Source: Viridothelium virens (Eukaryota > Ascomycota > Dothideomycetes > Trypetheliales > Trypetheliaceae). From it: a stretch of 64,000 nucleotides of DNA. Positions 22,869-33,684 of this stretch are shown here, one piece after another. Below the pieces are notes generated by a model, which was not told the DNA's origin, searched no databases, and was given only the letters and a program-made list of their open reading frames with translations. The stretch spans positions 664,939-728,938 of the forward strand of contig ML991776.1 in the NCBI GenBank assembly GCA_010094025.1, given 5' to 3'. Position 1 is the first letter of the stretch. The number at the start of each line of letters is the position of its first letter. A program made the position numbers and the translations under genes.

Positions 22869-25193
22869 ACAGATCAAAAATTCGAACGACACTTCGGAAT
22901 CGATGCACGCTACACAAATAAATATCTGGTTGATCCATTTTTAGGGCATCGCTACGCATAGAATTATATATGCATCGGCATGGGATGGAGCCCCTGCAAG
23001 CCGATCACAGTTATTGACGTATATACGGCAGTAAAATGAACAATCATTGATGTCAGCCCAATTTTTAATTGAAGCGTCCTCCAATCCTGTCTGAATCAAC
23101 ATGGCACTTACTTCCAAATCAATTTGCAGAGCCAGGGGCAGCCCCTGGAAATTAGCTGCGTATCAACTGAATCAACACTTCGAGACTCATTCAACTGGCT
23201 TCAAGCATTCCCGTGTGAATTGGCTTCCGAGCTCCCTTATGACCTCTCAGGTTTCGGCAAAAATCTGTAATTCATGGAAAGCTTATATCATTCGAAGTGA
23301 ACGTTCCAGCTTTCGTTAGTTGGACGCATCTATCAAGAACGTTGATCCCAAGGATTCAGCCGATTTTTCGAGGTTCACAGGTTTTAATAGCCCTAAGTCA
23401 AGATTCTGAAAATGCCACTAGAAACATTGTGTTCAACTAGAGATGAAAGGCATCAAAGATGGGGGAAAAGATAGAAGAACGGGTGGAAAGGAGAGCCCTC
23501 TATAGTGTAGGATACTGCTATATTCGCGCCGAATAAGCCAGAAGGCCACCGGTAAGAATTCCGCCTACCTCCCATGCCTTCAAGCCTGATGGCTCATGAC
23601 AATTCGTATCCCTTGATGAGTGTATTCCTTACCTTCCGCGAGGCAAACAAATTTGTTGCTACCATCTTTGCCGTTTATGTCGCTAGATATAGCTTGATCT
23701 AACGTCCATGGATAATGCTCTCAGTTCTTGTCCTTGCTTTTTGAAGCCGTCGTTGAGGATGTATCGCCTCTGCACGCCAATTCATTCTCCCCCCGGTTAA
23801 AAGTTGCCTCATCTCGTTCTTCATTTCTCCTAAAGTCTCTCTTATCCTGCCTTGTTCTTTTTGTTAACAATCAATACAGGCTGTCAATTAACCTTAGCCT
23901 TTCGCCCTGGTTTTTATCGACCACAGAACTAAATTTCATTACCAAACCTGAGATCTTCTCTTCCAGCCTCCGTTCTAAGGCATCGAAGTGGGTTATCTTT
24001 TGGCTGGTTTCGAGTCCTTAGATTCGTTGAACTTTTGTCTGCCCAACTCCTATATCTCGGACGGCAGCTTCTGAAAGATTGGCTCCGTGTAACGATCTGC
24101 TGGTCGTGATCATGCTGGAACTAAGCCATTCCGATATTGGGCACAAAATGTCCCATGAGAGACTGGAATCGCCCTTCTCCATATTCCAGCAGCTTTTAGG
24201 AGAGATTCGTAGTCCAAGCAGGCGAACCTGAGAGAGACCAATTTCCACCAACGCAATTTATTCTCAAGAACTAGCTCGGAAAGTAAAGGGTAGTCATGAC
24301 CTGCCTAGGCAGAATCAAGGGCGTTCACCTAAAGCGCGTTGAGTTAAGCTACTAAGTAGTAGACAGGACATATAGAAGAATGAACCAGCTCGTGAGGGAT
24401 TACGCGTCGCATCAGCTCTAAATGGAGTGAGAGACGCGTGTGGCTCCTCGTTGGAAGGGAATCTCTTAGACAGCAGCCTCAGTCACTCCTGATCAAACCA
24501 TCTATTTCTCACTGTATTAAGCGAGCTTCTGGTACGTACCAAGCCTCGAAGAACTTTTAGGATTGCTGTACTCACATACCATGAATTTTAAGGAGACTCT
24601 CGATGCAGAAATGAGCGCGATTAGAAATTCCAGGCATGACAGTGCCATGCCAGACTTTCTTCCTAAGCCCAGCGCAATAACTTACCAACGTGTAGGACTA
24701 TGCGTAGCAAGGGCAAATAATCTTAAACAAGAGGATTGGCAATGTGGCGTTTGGAGTATACGTCGATTTTTTCAAGAAATCCATTCACAATAATATTTAC
24801 TCTATAATGTGTATCAATCACAATCGATCAGTGTTGAGGAACTCACCCTAGGTGTTTTATGCGTACAACAGCTAACCCATCCATTGGAGTGGATGATTTC
24901 GTATAGTTTCCTAATTTGGCACTGTTCAAGGAAGCAATTTAAAGCTCGAGAATGGCCTAAGAGTCGGAGGCCGCTGTGAGCTCCTTGTTTCACGACACCA
25001 TTGTCCACTAACACACACTCTCTGTGTATTTCACACACACAGCGAAAGTGGTTGAACACACTTTCACAGCCTCATAGCGATTTCTGGAGCTCACCTCGAA
25101 CGAAAGCCATCGAACTTTCCATATAAAGCTTACCTTTCCTGGTACAGTTTTCAGGCTTCTAAGAGCTGATCGCTTGATGATTATTGACCCAAA
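22869..25193. other. gene-poor interval with one decayed gene
   Basis: No intact gene is seen in 2.3 kb. Part of it (23696-24251) contains a probable decayed coding sequence on the minus strand, listed separately. The right end should contain the promoter of the BTB gene. Other frames are short and unsupported. Confidence 0.5.
23696..24251 (-). pseudogene. possible decayed coiled-coil gene (fungal STAND N-terminal-like)
   Basis: Reading the minus strand in one frame from 24251 gives a coding-like sequence interrupted by two stop codons: ...LSEAAVRDIGVGQTKVQRI, stop, then GLETSQKITHFDALERRLEEK, ...SSVVDKNQGERLRLIDSLY, stop, then a charged tail rich in Arg, Asp and Glu. The amphipathic, charged composition is unlike random sequence. 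The pattern of a coiled-coil followed by an ERLRLIDSL segment is reminiscent of the N-terminal parts of fungal ankyrin or STAND proteins, which contain similar helices. No start codon or downstream domain is preserved. The family link is only a resemblance. Confidence 0.3.
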
Positions 25194-26216
25194 ATGGCTG
25201 CAAACTCAGAGATGTACCCGAACGTGAATCTTCCGGGATTTCGCAAAAGAAAGCGATCTGATGACGAGATTTTGAGCTTCGGGTTCGAAACGGTGATCAG
25301 TCTACACATCTGCCCAAAGGATCTTCCCTTCATACGCGCAGTTCAGGGGTAAGAGATACAAATACCTTACGGCGGCTGGGGGGTTCCTCAACTGGTAATT
25401 AATACAATGTTATTTCGACTTTACTGTTATGACCTTGTTGGTCCATGTCAACACCGCCTTAAAATGGGTCAACATGATCATAACAGTTAAACTGAGGTAA
25501 CATTGTATTAATTACCAGTTGAGGAACCCCCCAGCCGCCGGAAGGTATAGAGTCGAAGAGTCCGCTGATTTCTCGACAGAACATTCTATGACGAAATGAT
25601 CAGCATCACCGTTGGGACGACGCCAGACCGCAAAGAGTTTCACATCCACAGAGGTCTCCTCCGACACTTTTCAGATTACTTTCGAACCGCGCTGGATGGA
25701 CAGTTCAAGGAGGCTCTTGAGGGAAGATTCGACCTTCACGAAGATAGCGTAGATGTCTTTCAGGCCTTCCATAATCTGATCTATACCAATCGCCTCTATG
25801 ACGACACACAGACGCTCCCACACCGCACCATTTTTGAGATCATTGTCTTCAGTGATGTACGCGGAATTCCGGCTCTGCACAATGCCGCGATGAATGCGCT
25901 TATTTTCAAAGTGGCACACGAATGGAAACTAGCGAATGGAAAATACCTCACCTGGATCTATGATAATACTGCTACTAATTCTCCATTAAGGAAATTTTGG
26001 GTGGACTTTTACGCCAATACTCCAATGCCTAGGGGCTCAAGAATACAAGACTTCCTGAGGAACGCCGACGTTCAACGCAATTCCACGTTCTTTACAGACC
26101 TTGTCATCGCGCTGAAGACAAAGCTGGACCGTCACGAGCCTTCTTCATGGGTCAATGAAGCGGAATTTGCATCAAAAATTGACAACTGCAAGTACCACGT
26201 TCACAAAACCGTCTAG
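25194..26216 (+). CDS. BTB/POZ domain protein
   Basis: Two exons, 25194-25348 and 25580-26216, total 792 nt, 263 residues. Splicing joins ...FIRAVQ with GTFYDEMISITVG, in phase (GG plus A). The BTB core follows: FHIHRGLLRHFSDYFRTALDG, then VDVFQAFHNLIYTNRLYD and IIVFSDVRGIPALHNAAMNALI. This is the common fungal BTB-only architecture, with a degenerate C-terminal helical tail and no kelch or zinc-finger domain. BTB proteins often serve as Cullin-3 adaptors or dimerisation modules, but no partner is visible here. The N-terminal exon has a basic patch (FRKRKRSDDE) that could be a nuclear signal. The 231-nt intron is mostly a palindromic transposon-like element, described separately. Confidence 0.85.
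25349..25579 (+). other. intron of the BTB gene, carrying a MITE-like insert
   Basis: The donor is GTAAGA at 25349, and the acceptor (CGACAG) ends at 25579. Reading phase is preserved on both sides. Removing the 181-bp element and one copy of its 2-bp target duplication leaves 48 nt, which matches the size of other introns in this window. Confidence 0.75.
25365..25545. mobile_element. palindromic MITE-like element with 48-bp terminal inverted repeats
   Basis: The left arm is 25365-25412 and the right arm 25498-25545. They are reverse complements over 48 bp with one mismatch (25369 against 25541). The interior (25413-25497) continues as an imperfect palindrome, so the transcript could fold into one long hairpin. 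The element is flanked on both sides by TA (25363-25364 and 25546-25547), as expected for a TA target-site duplication of the Tc1/mariner type. It has no open frame and is therefore non-autonomous. No second full copy was found in this window. Confidence 0.8.
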
Positions 26217-27450
26217 GTACCTGCCAAATTGAGAGTGAGGCGTTAGTGCAACGGTAGATTTGAGGATATCGGACTCTGCAATGGCGCTAAAAACAGAAAG
26301 ACCCATCATGTTTCATGCTCCACTTCAATAATTCCTTGGCTTGGGTCTGTATCAAGGAAGCTGAGGGAGGTTGGTCCTGCGGGTTGACGACGGTAGACGA
26401 TGAATCAGAATGATTGTTGTTGTTCCGAGGTTGAGATTTGTCAATATTCTCAAAGCGGCAACGTATAAATTCTATTATTGAGCTTCTAAAACTACGACCC
26501 GGGAAAGCCTGTTGCCCAATACATGACTTACTCGCTTCTTGCCTTAGTAAGTTCGCGAAGCTGCGCAGCCATAATGAGAGCCCTGTCCGCCCATCGAAAA
26601 CAATCGCAATACAACTCCTCTGAGTTACGTTGCATAGGTGACTCTAATTGTCTCTCATGCATCTATCCCTATCTCGATGATGATAACGCCCAGTCAGTCC
26701 CAGAGTGCGGTACGCTCAAGCGTCGGAGCAAGCCACTTCAGTGATAAACTCCATGGAGGATACCAAGAGAGAGAAAAAAACACATTAAGGCAGACCCACA
26801 GTTTCTGCCAACTACCGGAGATGAGTGACCACAAACGCTGAACGCCGTTGCTATGCAAATTCAAACAGCACAGGTAGAACACTTGTGCAGAGAGAAGGGC
26901 AAAAGCGAAATATGATGAAATACAGCCTTGTGATGTTCTGCTAGAAACCGGCAAGGGGAAGCGAAGTGTAGCTAAATCGTAAAGATACGAAATCTCTATG
27001 TCCTTTAGAAAAGTTGCGGTCGCGCGGCTATTGGATCTTTGAAAAGCTGCGCACTCATAGACTGATCATGACAATCCGGGAGCTTGAGAAAGCAATTGAA
27101 AGTGTGAAGAAGAGAGTCGTGATGAGTAGGACGAGAGATCGAGAAAATTAATGTGATGCGGGGGATGAGGTCTTCCGTATCATTGTTGGCTGGAGCTGTG
27201 CTGTCGCGTCTCTGTCGATATTTCAGAAAGAAGAGTTTTTTTGGTAGATATCTTGTGTGAATGAAGAGTGGAGAATATCTTTCTTTAAAGATCGTGCTGT
27301 GAACCGATTTCCAAGATCATAGTGATCACGGGGAAGAAGCGTGAATATGCTCGGCAGCAATGAATCCATTCGCGAATGGGAGAAGTGGATCTCCAAAATT
27401 CCCGGAACCATTCAGATGCTTTCGCGCATGATGCTTAATGAGCAGTTCGC
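26217..27450. other. convergent 3' flanks
   Basis: This lies between the 3' ends of the BTB gene (plus) and the PFK-2 gene (minus). There is no supported gene. A tRNA-like fragment near 26238-26285 is discussed among rejected items. Confidence 0.5.
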
Positions 27451-29979
27451 TCAGGCCACTGAGTCCGCTGGAGCTCTCTTCAGCTCAAAGTTGGGCATGT
27501 GTTCAAACCACTCTTTCCGCCCGTCGTACTGGTATGCTTTGAAATCGACTCCATATGGTTTTGGTTCGAGGCAGTACAGCATGCCCAGCGGGACATCCAG
27601 ATCCGCGACCTCTTCCCGGCCCAAGCCCTTGAAGTATGCCAAGAGAACCCTCGCGACAGAGCGATGACCCACGAGCAGTACATGATCTGTCATACGCTCT
27701 AGCTCGACAATCACAGGGCGGAGACGATTGATGATGTCTAGGTAGCCTTCACCACCGGGTCCAGGGTATCGATAGTGGAGCTTGTCCGACTTGCGGATCT
27801 CGTATTCCTCAGGGAACTTGCTGCGAATATCCGCATAGGTCATGCCCTCCATAATTCCTGCATTAAGCTCGTCCAGCATGCGCATCTGCTTCATGTCAAA
27901 TTCCTCTTCGTCAAAGAACTGCGCGGTTTGGATGGAGCGCTTGAGCATCGAGGTCCAGACACAAAAACTCTTTTGCTGTGGCTCATCTTCGGCAAATGGA
28001 TCGTAATGTGGATTGGGCGGACTTGTATCACCGGAATGAGGAGGTAGGTGGCTCTTGGCTACCTTTTCGAGCTGATGAATCTCCCACAGTTTTCGCTCCT
28101 CGGCTACAAATTTGGTGAGGGCATGAGCATATTTGACACCTACGGCACTGAGATCCGAGTCACCGCCAATCTTGCCAGCCAAATTATCCATTGACTCTCC
28201 ATGACGAGTGATCCAGATCTGGCGTGGAGCAAGGTTGAAATTGAGGAGATAGTAATTTGCCTGGGCGGAGAGAAAGCCCTTGATTTGATGAGAAATGATT
28301 TTGCGACCAACGTCTATCATCTGAATGTAAGACATGTTATTCTTTTCCTCATACTTGCCAAGCGGAACATATGCTCTTTCGTAGATGGCAACACGCTTCT
28401 TGAAATCGATGAGAGAGGCAACCGGATCCTTATCCTTGTAATCGGGACCAGATAATTTTAGCCGCATATTGGATTCCAGAAGCTTGTCATCCTCGCAGAG
28501 AGATTCGAGGAATAGCACATTGAGGTCCACACCTGCCCGTTCACGTATGCGATCCATGACTGATTTGCGCCGCTGCAGTGTACTGTTTGTTGCATCCAAA
28601 ATACCAACAGAGCCATTCCCATTCAATATATAGTCTAGAAGATCGTCGAGGGTTTCCATGGCTACTTGCTCCCGGATTAGAGCTGCTTTCTTATTCTGTG
28701 GGTTGAAAAACTCTGCCGACTGCTCCATGGCTTGCGTGTCCTCTTTTTCCTCTGGCGTTGGCGCTCGCGTTAGCTCGGGAAACTTGTCTTCCAAATCAGC
28801 TGAGTTGAGCTCCGGGTTTGACCGCGATGCCTGTCGAGTCACGGCGGCTTCAGGTTCCTGATGAAGTGCAGCGACCGGGAGGGTGAAGCTCTCCTTCTCT
28901 TCTTGCGGCGTGGCACCATTCACCAATATTCTTGCTACGAGCTCAGGTGGTCCCGCTTGCGTCTTAGGACTTGGAGGGCCAGAGTGTGGAGCGTTGTTTC
29001 GGGTCGCACTCTTAGTCTTGACCGGAGATTTGGGTCCACTCGCCACCACCCGTCTCTTCTCTCCCACATTGAATATCCTGGTGTCATGTTGCAGCCAATT
29101 TAGATACCTTGCCAGCTTCTTCGTAATATAGCTCTTGCCTCGTGCCGGCAAGCCAACCATGACTATGACAAGCTTTGCGCCAACGTCGCGCTGAGCTATC
29201 CGACCATCGGGCGACACTTTGGATTTGGTCAAACCGGGGATGTCAAGAGTCGTAGGGCGCGCACGTGGGGTGCTTGTACCGGAGTTTTGACGAAGGGGCG
29301 GTATTCTGGGACTGTTTGGTGCTGTGCTTATCGGAGTGTCTGATGCAGCGTGGCCAACGCCGTCTCTCATCGGCACCATGCCAGGAACTCCGCTTGGGGT
29401 TGATTGAGGTGCACGGTGTGGAACAGGTTTGCTGGGTGGAGGCATTTGCCTGGATAGGCCCTCCCGTAGCTTCTCGGCATGTCGTGCAAGAGCTAGATTG
29501 TTCTCATCGGCGCTACTGTGCTTCTCTTGCGGTGGTGGGTTGGTGTTGCTGTCGACGGAGTTTCGGGAAGAGGTCCTGCTCATGATAGCGGACTGAGCGA
29601 GAACGGAGTGCTGACTTTGTCGACGAGGGTTTTGATACTGGAAGGTAGGCTGTGAGGTGGGATTGCCGGGGAGAGCGTCGGTGGTGATCAGAGGCATCCT
29701 TCTGAGCTGGAGACTGTTGTCGCAGTCGGTCGAAGCTTCAGGGTCTGATGCTTTGCTGGGATCCGCGCTCGGAGCTACCCTAGCCCTAGCTGGAATATGA
29801 CGTCTCCGTGCAGACGCGTCGACGTTGATCCGTTCGCTCGCGCTCGCTGCCGTCAGAGAGCTGAAAGGAAGTTGTAAAGGGAACAGCGAGGTGCACCTTC
29901 TTTTCTGAAAGTGATCGCGACCGCAAGAAAGCTCCCTAGATGCGGGAGACTTTTGGATGGTCACGGCGGAGGTAACCAA
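27451..29979 (-). CDS. bifunctional 6-phosphofructo-2-kinase / fructose-2,6-bisphosphatase
   Basis: A single frame of 842 residues. The kinase Walker A loop (GLPARGKSYITKKL) is near residue 278, and the second kinase motif GILDATNSTLQRRKSVMDRI near 495. The phosphatase domain starts with the catalytic histidine motif ITRHGESMDNLAGKIGGDS near 592 and ends with the second histidine in LLVGHRSVARVLLAYF. Both catalytic sites look intact, so synthesis and breakdown of fructose 2,6-bisphosphate are both expected; this cytosolic effector controls glycolysis. Two additions stand out: a 240-residue disordered N-terminus, and about 110 residues inserted into the kinase domain after NVGEKRR (rich in Ser-Pro sites) before SAEFFNPQNKKA. 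The true start may be the ATG at 29697 rather than 29979. Confidence 0.93.
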   Translation of the reverse strand: MVTSAVTIQKSPASRELSCGRDHFQKRRCTSLFPLQLPFSSLTAASASERINVDASARRRHIPARARVAPSADPSKASDPEASTDCDNSLQLRRMPLITTDALPGNPTSQPTFQYQNPRRQSQHSVLAQSAIMSRTSSRNSVDSNTNPPPQEKHSSADENNLALARHAEKLREGLSRQMPPPSKPVPHRAPQSTPSGVPGMVPMRDGVGHAASDTPISTAPNSPRIPPLRQNSGTSTPRARPTTLDIPGLTKSKVSPDGRIAQRDVGAKLVIVMVGLPARGKSYITKKLARYLNWLQHDTRIFNVGEKRRVVASGPKSPVKTKSATRNNAPHSGPPSPKTQAGPPELVARILVNGATPQEEKESFTLPVAALHQEPEAAVTRQASRSNPELNSADLEDKFPELTRAPTPEEKEDTQAMEQSAEFFNPQNKKAALIREQVAMETLDDLLDYILNGNGSVGILDATNSTLQRRKSVMDRIRERAGVDLNVLFLESLCEDDKLLESNMRLKLSGPDYKDKDPVASLIDFKKRVAIYERAYVPLGKYEEKNNMSYIQMIDVGRKIISHQIKGFLSAQANYYLLNFNLAPRQIWITRHGESMDNLAGKIGGDSDLSAVGVKYAHALTKFVAEERKLWEIHQLEKVAKSHLPPHSGDTSPPNPHYDPFAEDEPQQKSFCVWTSMLKRSIQTAQFFDEEEFDMKQMRMLDELNAGIMEGMTYADIRSKFPEEYEIRKSDKLHYRYPGPGGEGYLDIINRLRPVIVELERMTDHVLLVGHRSVARVLLAYFKGLGREEVADLDVPLGMLYCLEPKPYGVDFKAYQYDGRKEWFEHMPNFELKRAPADSVA

Positions 29980-31197
29980 GCCAGGTCCGGAATGCCTAAT
30001 AAGGTTCCCGTCCTAGGTGATCAGGCGAATCGCAAATGGCTTTAAGGGTGGTGGATCGAACGGGGCGTGCCGCCGAGCAAGTCCAGGGGCTGAGTCTCTT
30101 ATGGACCTGAGCCTGAGATACTACTAAGCTCGAGTCCAGTCAAGTCCAGTCAAGTCCTCAGCGGACTTCGGGAGGAGGAGCGCATTGGCAGCAATTAAAT
30201 CCTCCCTCTCGGACCCGGAGTCCGCAGCAAGTCAGACCTGAGAGCCAAGCTGACCGTGTGCCCCATCTTGTATGTGAATGTGCGTCGGGTAAAAGTCATC
30301 GACATGGTGGAGAACTTGGAAGTCTTGGGTCGCTTTGTCAAACGCACGTCGAGTCGAGCTGTGCACAAGTCGGCGAAGTAGCCTTGTCCGGAAACAGGCT
30401 GTGCGACTGACTAGGCAACACTTTGCCTACCTTTGGCATGAACGTAGGAACCTTTGGAAAGGATCAGTCACACAGCGCCGGACCCGCACTTGGTCGCCAA
30501 TTACACTCTATAGAAAAGTTGCCCAGACTTGACAACCTTGAGGGCTGCTCCCGGCTGCTCGCCGCCAAGACTCTCACTTACAACTCAGCCAAGAAACCTA
30601 AATCGCCAACGGCACCTCGTATATGTAACTTGGCAACGTCGCGACCGCTATCTGATGCTCGGTCGGATTTTGAAATCCTCAGAGGACGTCGGTGATCGAT
30701 TCTTGTTCTCTCCTTCTGTCAAATTTAATGTCTTCGCATCAGCGCTCTTGATCATCGTGCTATGAGATGGCTATATTAGCAAGACAAGTCAGGTAGAGTG
30801 CTATTTCGAGTATCTCTCCATGCACTTTAACTTTCAATTTCCAATTCAAGTGCTCTCTGGTACACCAAGTGATCTTCCCACTTTTCTCTCAGGTTGTTGG
30901 AGACAGCTTTCACGCAAGGGGTCATATAGCCAATATATTTTACCCCTTTACTCATCTACGCGCCACGTATTAGTCTACCCAGATTCTACCCAACATGCGG
31001 GCAACCTATAATCAAAGCGTTCACGTCCTTCCGCAGTGGCATTTGAGAGTATCGAAGAACCAGAGACCAAGGAGGAATCTACCCATGAGATTCATCCACG
31101 ACGTCTCTTTCCGATGACGAGCAAGGCTATCAAGCGGTAGATCACAACAATACACAACCGAGTGTTCCAAAGGCTCGACTAAGCCGCAGTCCACATA
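29980..31197. other. intergenic, PFK-2 promoter side
   Basis: This is the 5' flank of the PFK-2 gene (minus), followed by unassigned sequence. A short AGTCCAGTCA direct repeat lies near 30132-30155. No supported gene. Confidence 0.5.
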
Positions 31198-31797
31198 ATG
31201 TATTTACCTCCACTCTTCCTTCCTCCCTTACTCTCGATCCCCCCCAGCAGCCTGGAGGACGCCTCCGTGGCCCTCTCCTCTCTGGAACTCAACTGCGAGC
31301 ATCCCACCACCCATCTTGCGGGCTCCCTGGGCTTTCACCTCGGCCTTGCCCCGATGCTGTCCTCCCACTGCCGCTCCACCATCGACATCCTCAACGCGCT
31401 GTATCTCTCTACCCTCGTCGTCATCTCCGCTCTTCTCCTTTACCTTCATCACTCTCCACACTACGCGCATCTGCACATACGCTGGCATTGTGGAGTGGGG
31501 CGGTGCTGGTGGAGAGCAGTGTGCGTGACGATCGCGGTGCTTATAGTCAAGGCGCTGGAAAGGTGGGGTGGAGCATGGCAAAGAGCGAGTATGATGGTTG
31601 GTGTTGGTTTGGTGGTAGCTGGGCTGGAAGTGGGGGAGACGATGGTAAAATGGCGGGGGACGAGGATGGAGAGAATCGAGATGCAGAGGATTGGGGGGAA
31701 AGATATCGAGGCATACCCCATGTGCGCTGCGGGACTCGAAAGGATTGGAGTGCTACGGAAAGGTCTCGCAAAGGATGGAAGGCTGCAGTTCATTTAG
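31198..31797 (+). CDS. possible small membrane protein
   Basis: An intron-free frame of 199 residues with three hydrophobic segments: LNALYLSTLVVISALLLYL, AVCVTIAVLIVKAL and MMVGVGLVVAGLEVG. The region is clearly richer in G and C than its flanks, in the way coding sequence often is. A long frame on the opposite strand (31228-31581) shows that base composition alone can keep frames open here, so this is a weak call. No family is recognised. Confidence 0.35.
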   Translation: MYLPPLFLPPLLSIPPSSLEDASVALSSLELNCEHPTTHLAGSLGFHLGLAPMLSSHCRSTIDILNALYLSTLVVISALLLYLHHSPHYAHLHIRWHCGVGRCWWRAVCVTIAVLIVKALERWGGAWQRASMMVGVGLVVAGLEVGETMVKWRGTRMERIEMQRIGGKDIEAYPMCAAGLERIGVLRKGLAKDGRLQFI

Positions 31798-33684
31798 TGG
31801 TCGTCTGCCGTTGGCTACGATCCGTGTCAACTAGCCTACCAACTTAGGCACCATCATCTCTATGGTCTTCATGGTCGGCTTCTGTTGCTTTGTTGGCATG
31901 GAGAATCAATAGCAGCCAGCGTCGGCTATCTCAAGGTTGGCAGAGGCGGCAAGCTGATAGAGAGGCGGTTTTGGGCAAGAAAAACAAGGAATTCACGGGA
32001 AGTCGATCACCATAAAACTCAAAACTATGTGTTGGCGCGGAAGAGCCGTCCTACCGCAAAGAATTTGCTATCAAAAAGGTTTTAGCTTTGTCTAATGACT
32101 AAGGTAGCAATCCGATCATTCGTGGATATCGACGGTATTAAAGCGCCGAAAAGTGGTCCAAGTAAATGGGTTTATTGCAGAAATCAGGTCGACATCCAAG
32201 GTAATCATCCATTCCAGGAAATTTTTAAGCCCGCAGATTTCACGTGTGACGACACCAATTCGCGTGCTGAAACCTAGGTCCACTGCGAGGCGTAGACAAT
32301 GACGCTTTGAATGAGGGTGCAGCCACGAGGTACATGCAGCGATGCAAAGTCGATGTGAAAGGGTTTCAAAAATAGCATTCAATACGGCAGGTTCGATGCT
32401 TCAGAGGGACAGGCGTGGTCATCCCGGCCAGCCCCATTCGCTACGGTAGCCCTAATCAAGATGCCGTCCCATCTGCGGCCATCAAGTATTCCCTCACGGC
32501 GAGCGCCATTGGCATTGTTGGAGTCGGAACAGCGATCAGCAGAGATATCTTACCGTGGAGGTGAATGTCGGTCATCTCTTATGTAACGGGTTGAGCTTTC
32601 TCCACTTATCGTACTCTACTCTATCGCGCCGCATCATTCCGCCACGCGATCTGCAGACTCATGGTAGTTCTTTCTCCTCGATGCCTCAAACTTCTTTCTA
32701 TTCACTCAAAGACAGATGATAGGGGAGAAACAAGCGTCCCGTCTGATATGCTCGACTTCTCGGGAACTCTTTTTACACTTTGGCACAGCAGCTTAATTTG
32801 GGTGTCCAAAATTCCCTTGTCAAGACTTTTGGCTCTCGACAGTCGCATTTTGCAGGACTGTCATGTTGTAGCTTTGAGAGTACAACCTGCATATTGGTCG
32901 TCTCTCATGATACCTAACGAGTACGGAGTGCGGTCAAACACATTGGAAGACATCAACCGCGGTACTCCGCACTCCAGATTCTACTCTAAGCTCGGCCGCC
33001 ACATTTACTGACGCAGGGGCTTGCTCGAAGCTCGTAACCAATGGTAGGAAGAAGATGTTCGCATTCCAACAAAGATCGCCTCTGGCGCCAGATCAAGTCT
33101 GGAAGTCTGCAATCCATGGATAGATATCTCGGGAAGGATTATGGATAAGGGCCGTTCCGTCCCATCTTCCCACAGAGTAACATCGATCTAGCTGTGCACA
33201 TGCGCTGCTCTCGACCTGCCAGCGTCGCAGCAGATATGCAAAAGGTCTGGTCCATCTCCTTTGCCGCTTTCCCGTGCTATCATCTGCTTCTAGTAATACG
33301 AGCAATGGAAAAGCAAAGGAGTCTCCTCAATCTATACGTCAGTATCATCTCAATTCTAATAGGTCCGCCGCATGTCAAAAGCCTTTCGTGTGGGTTCACA
33401 GATCGCGATTCCGATTGAAATTGTTGCATGGCCTAGTGCTATGTGGCAAACTTCAGGTAAGTGCAACTGATGCGAGGTCTTCCGTACCTCCATCACAGCA
33501 ATGATAGAGTCGTTGCTGCAGGATCATCGATGTAGTCTTTTGCCATGCTGCTCTCTTGTAGGTGGCGTTGTTTACTAGACATATTAGTACTGCACTTGTA
33601 GCAGTCTAGCTTCCATTTGCACTTGTGCAGAGAGAACGTATGTTTTGTTCATTCCTTACCTAGACTCTTCATCGATTTACAACG
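31798..33684. other. intergenic, no gene seen
   Basis: There are only short unsupported frames on both strands. The right end should hold the promoter of the Pth11-like gene starting at 33685. Confidence 0.5.

Noticed and set aside
26238-26285. tRNA-like segment with TTAGTGCAACGGTAGA and CGGACTCTG
   Set aside because: The first part resembles a tRNA A box and the second a tRNA-Gln anticodon loop, but spacing is wrong, no B box follows at the right distance and no acceptor stem pairs.
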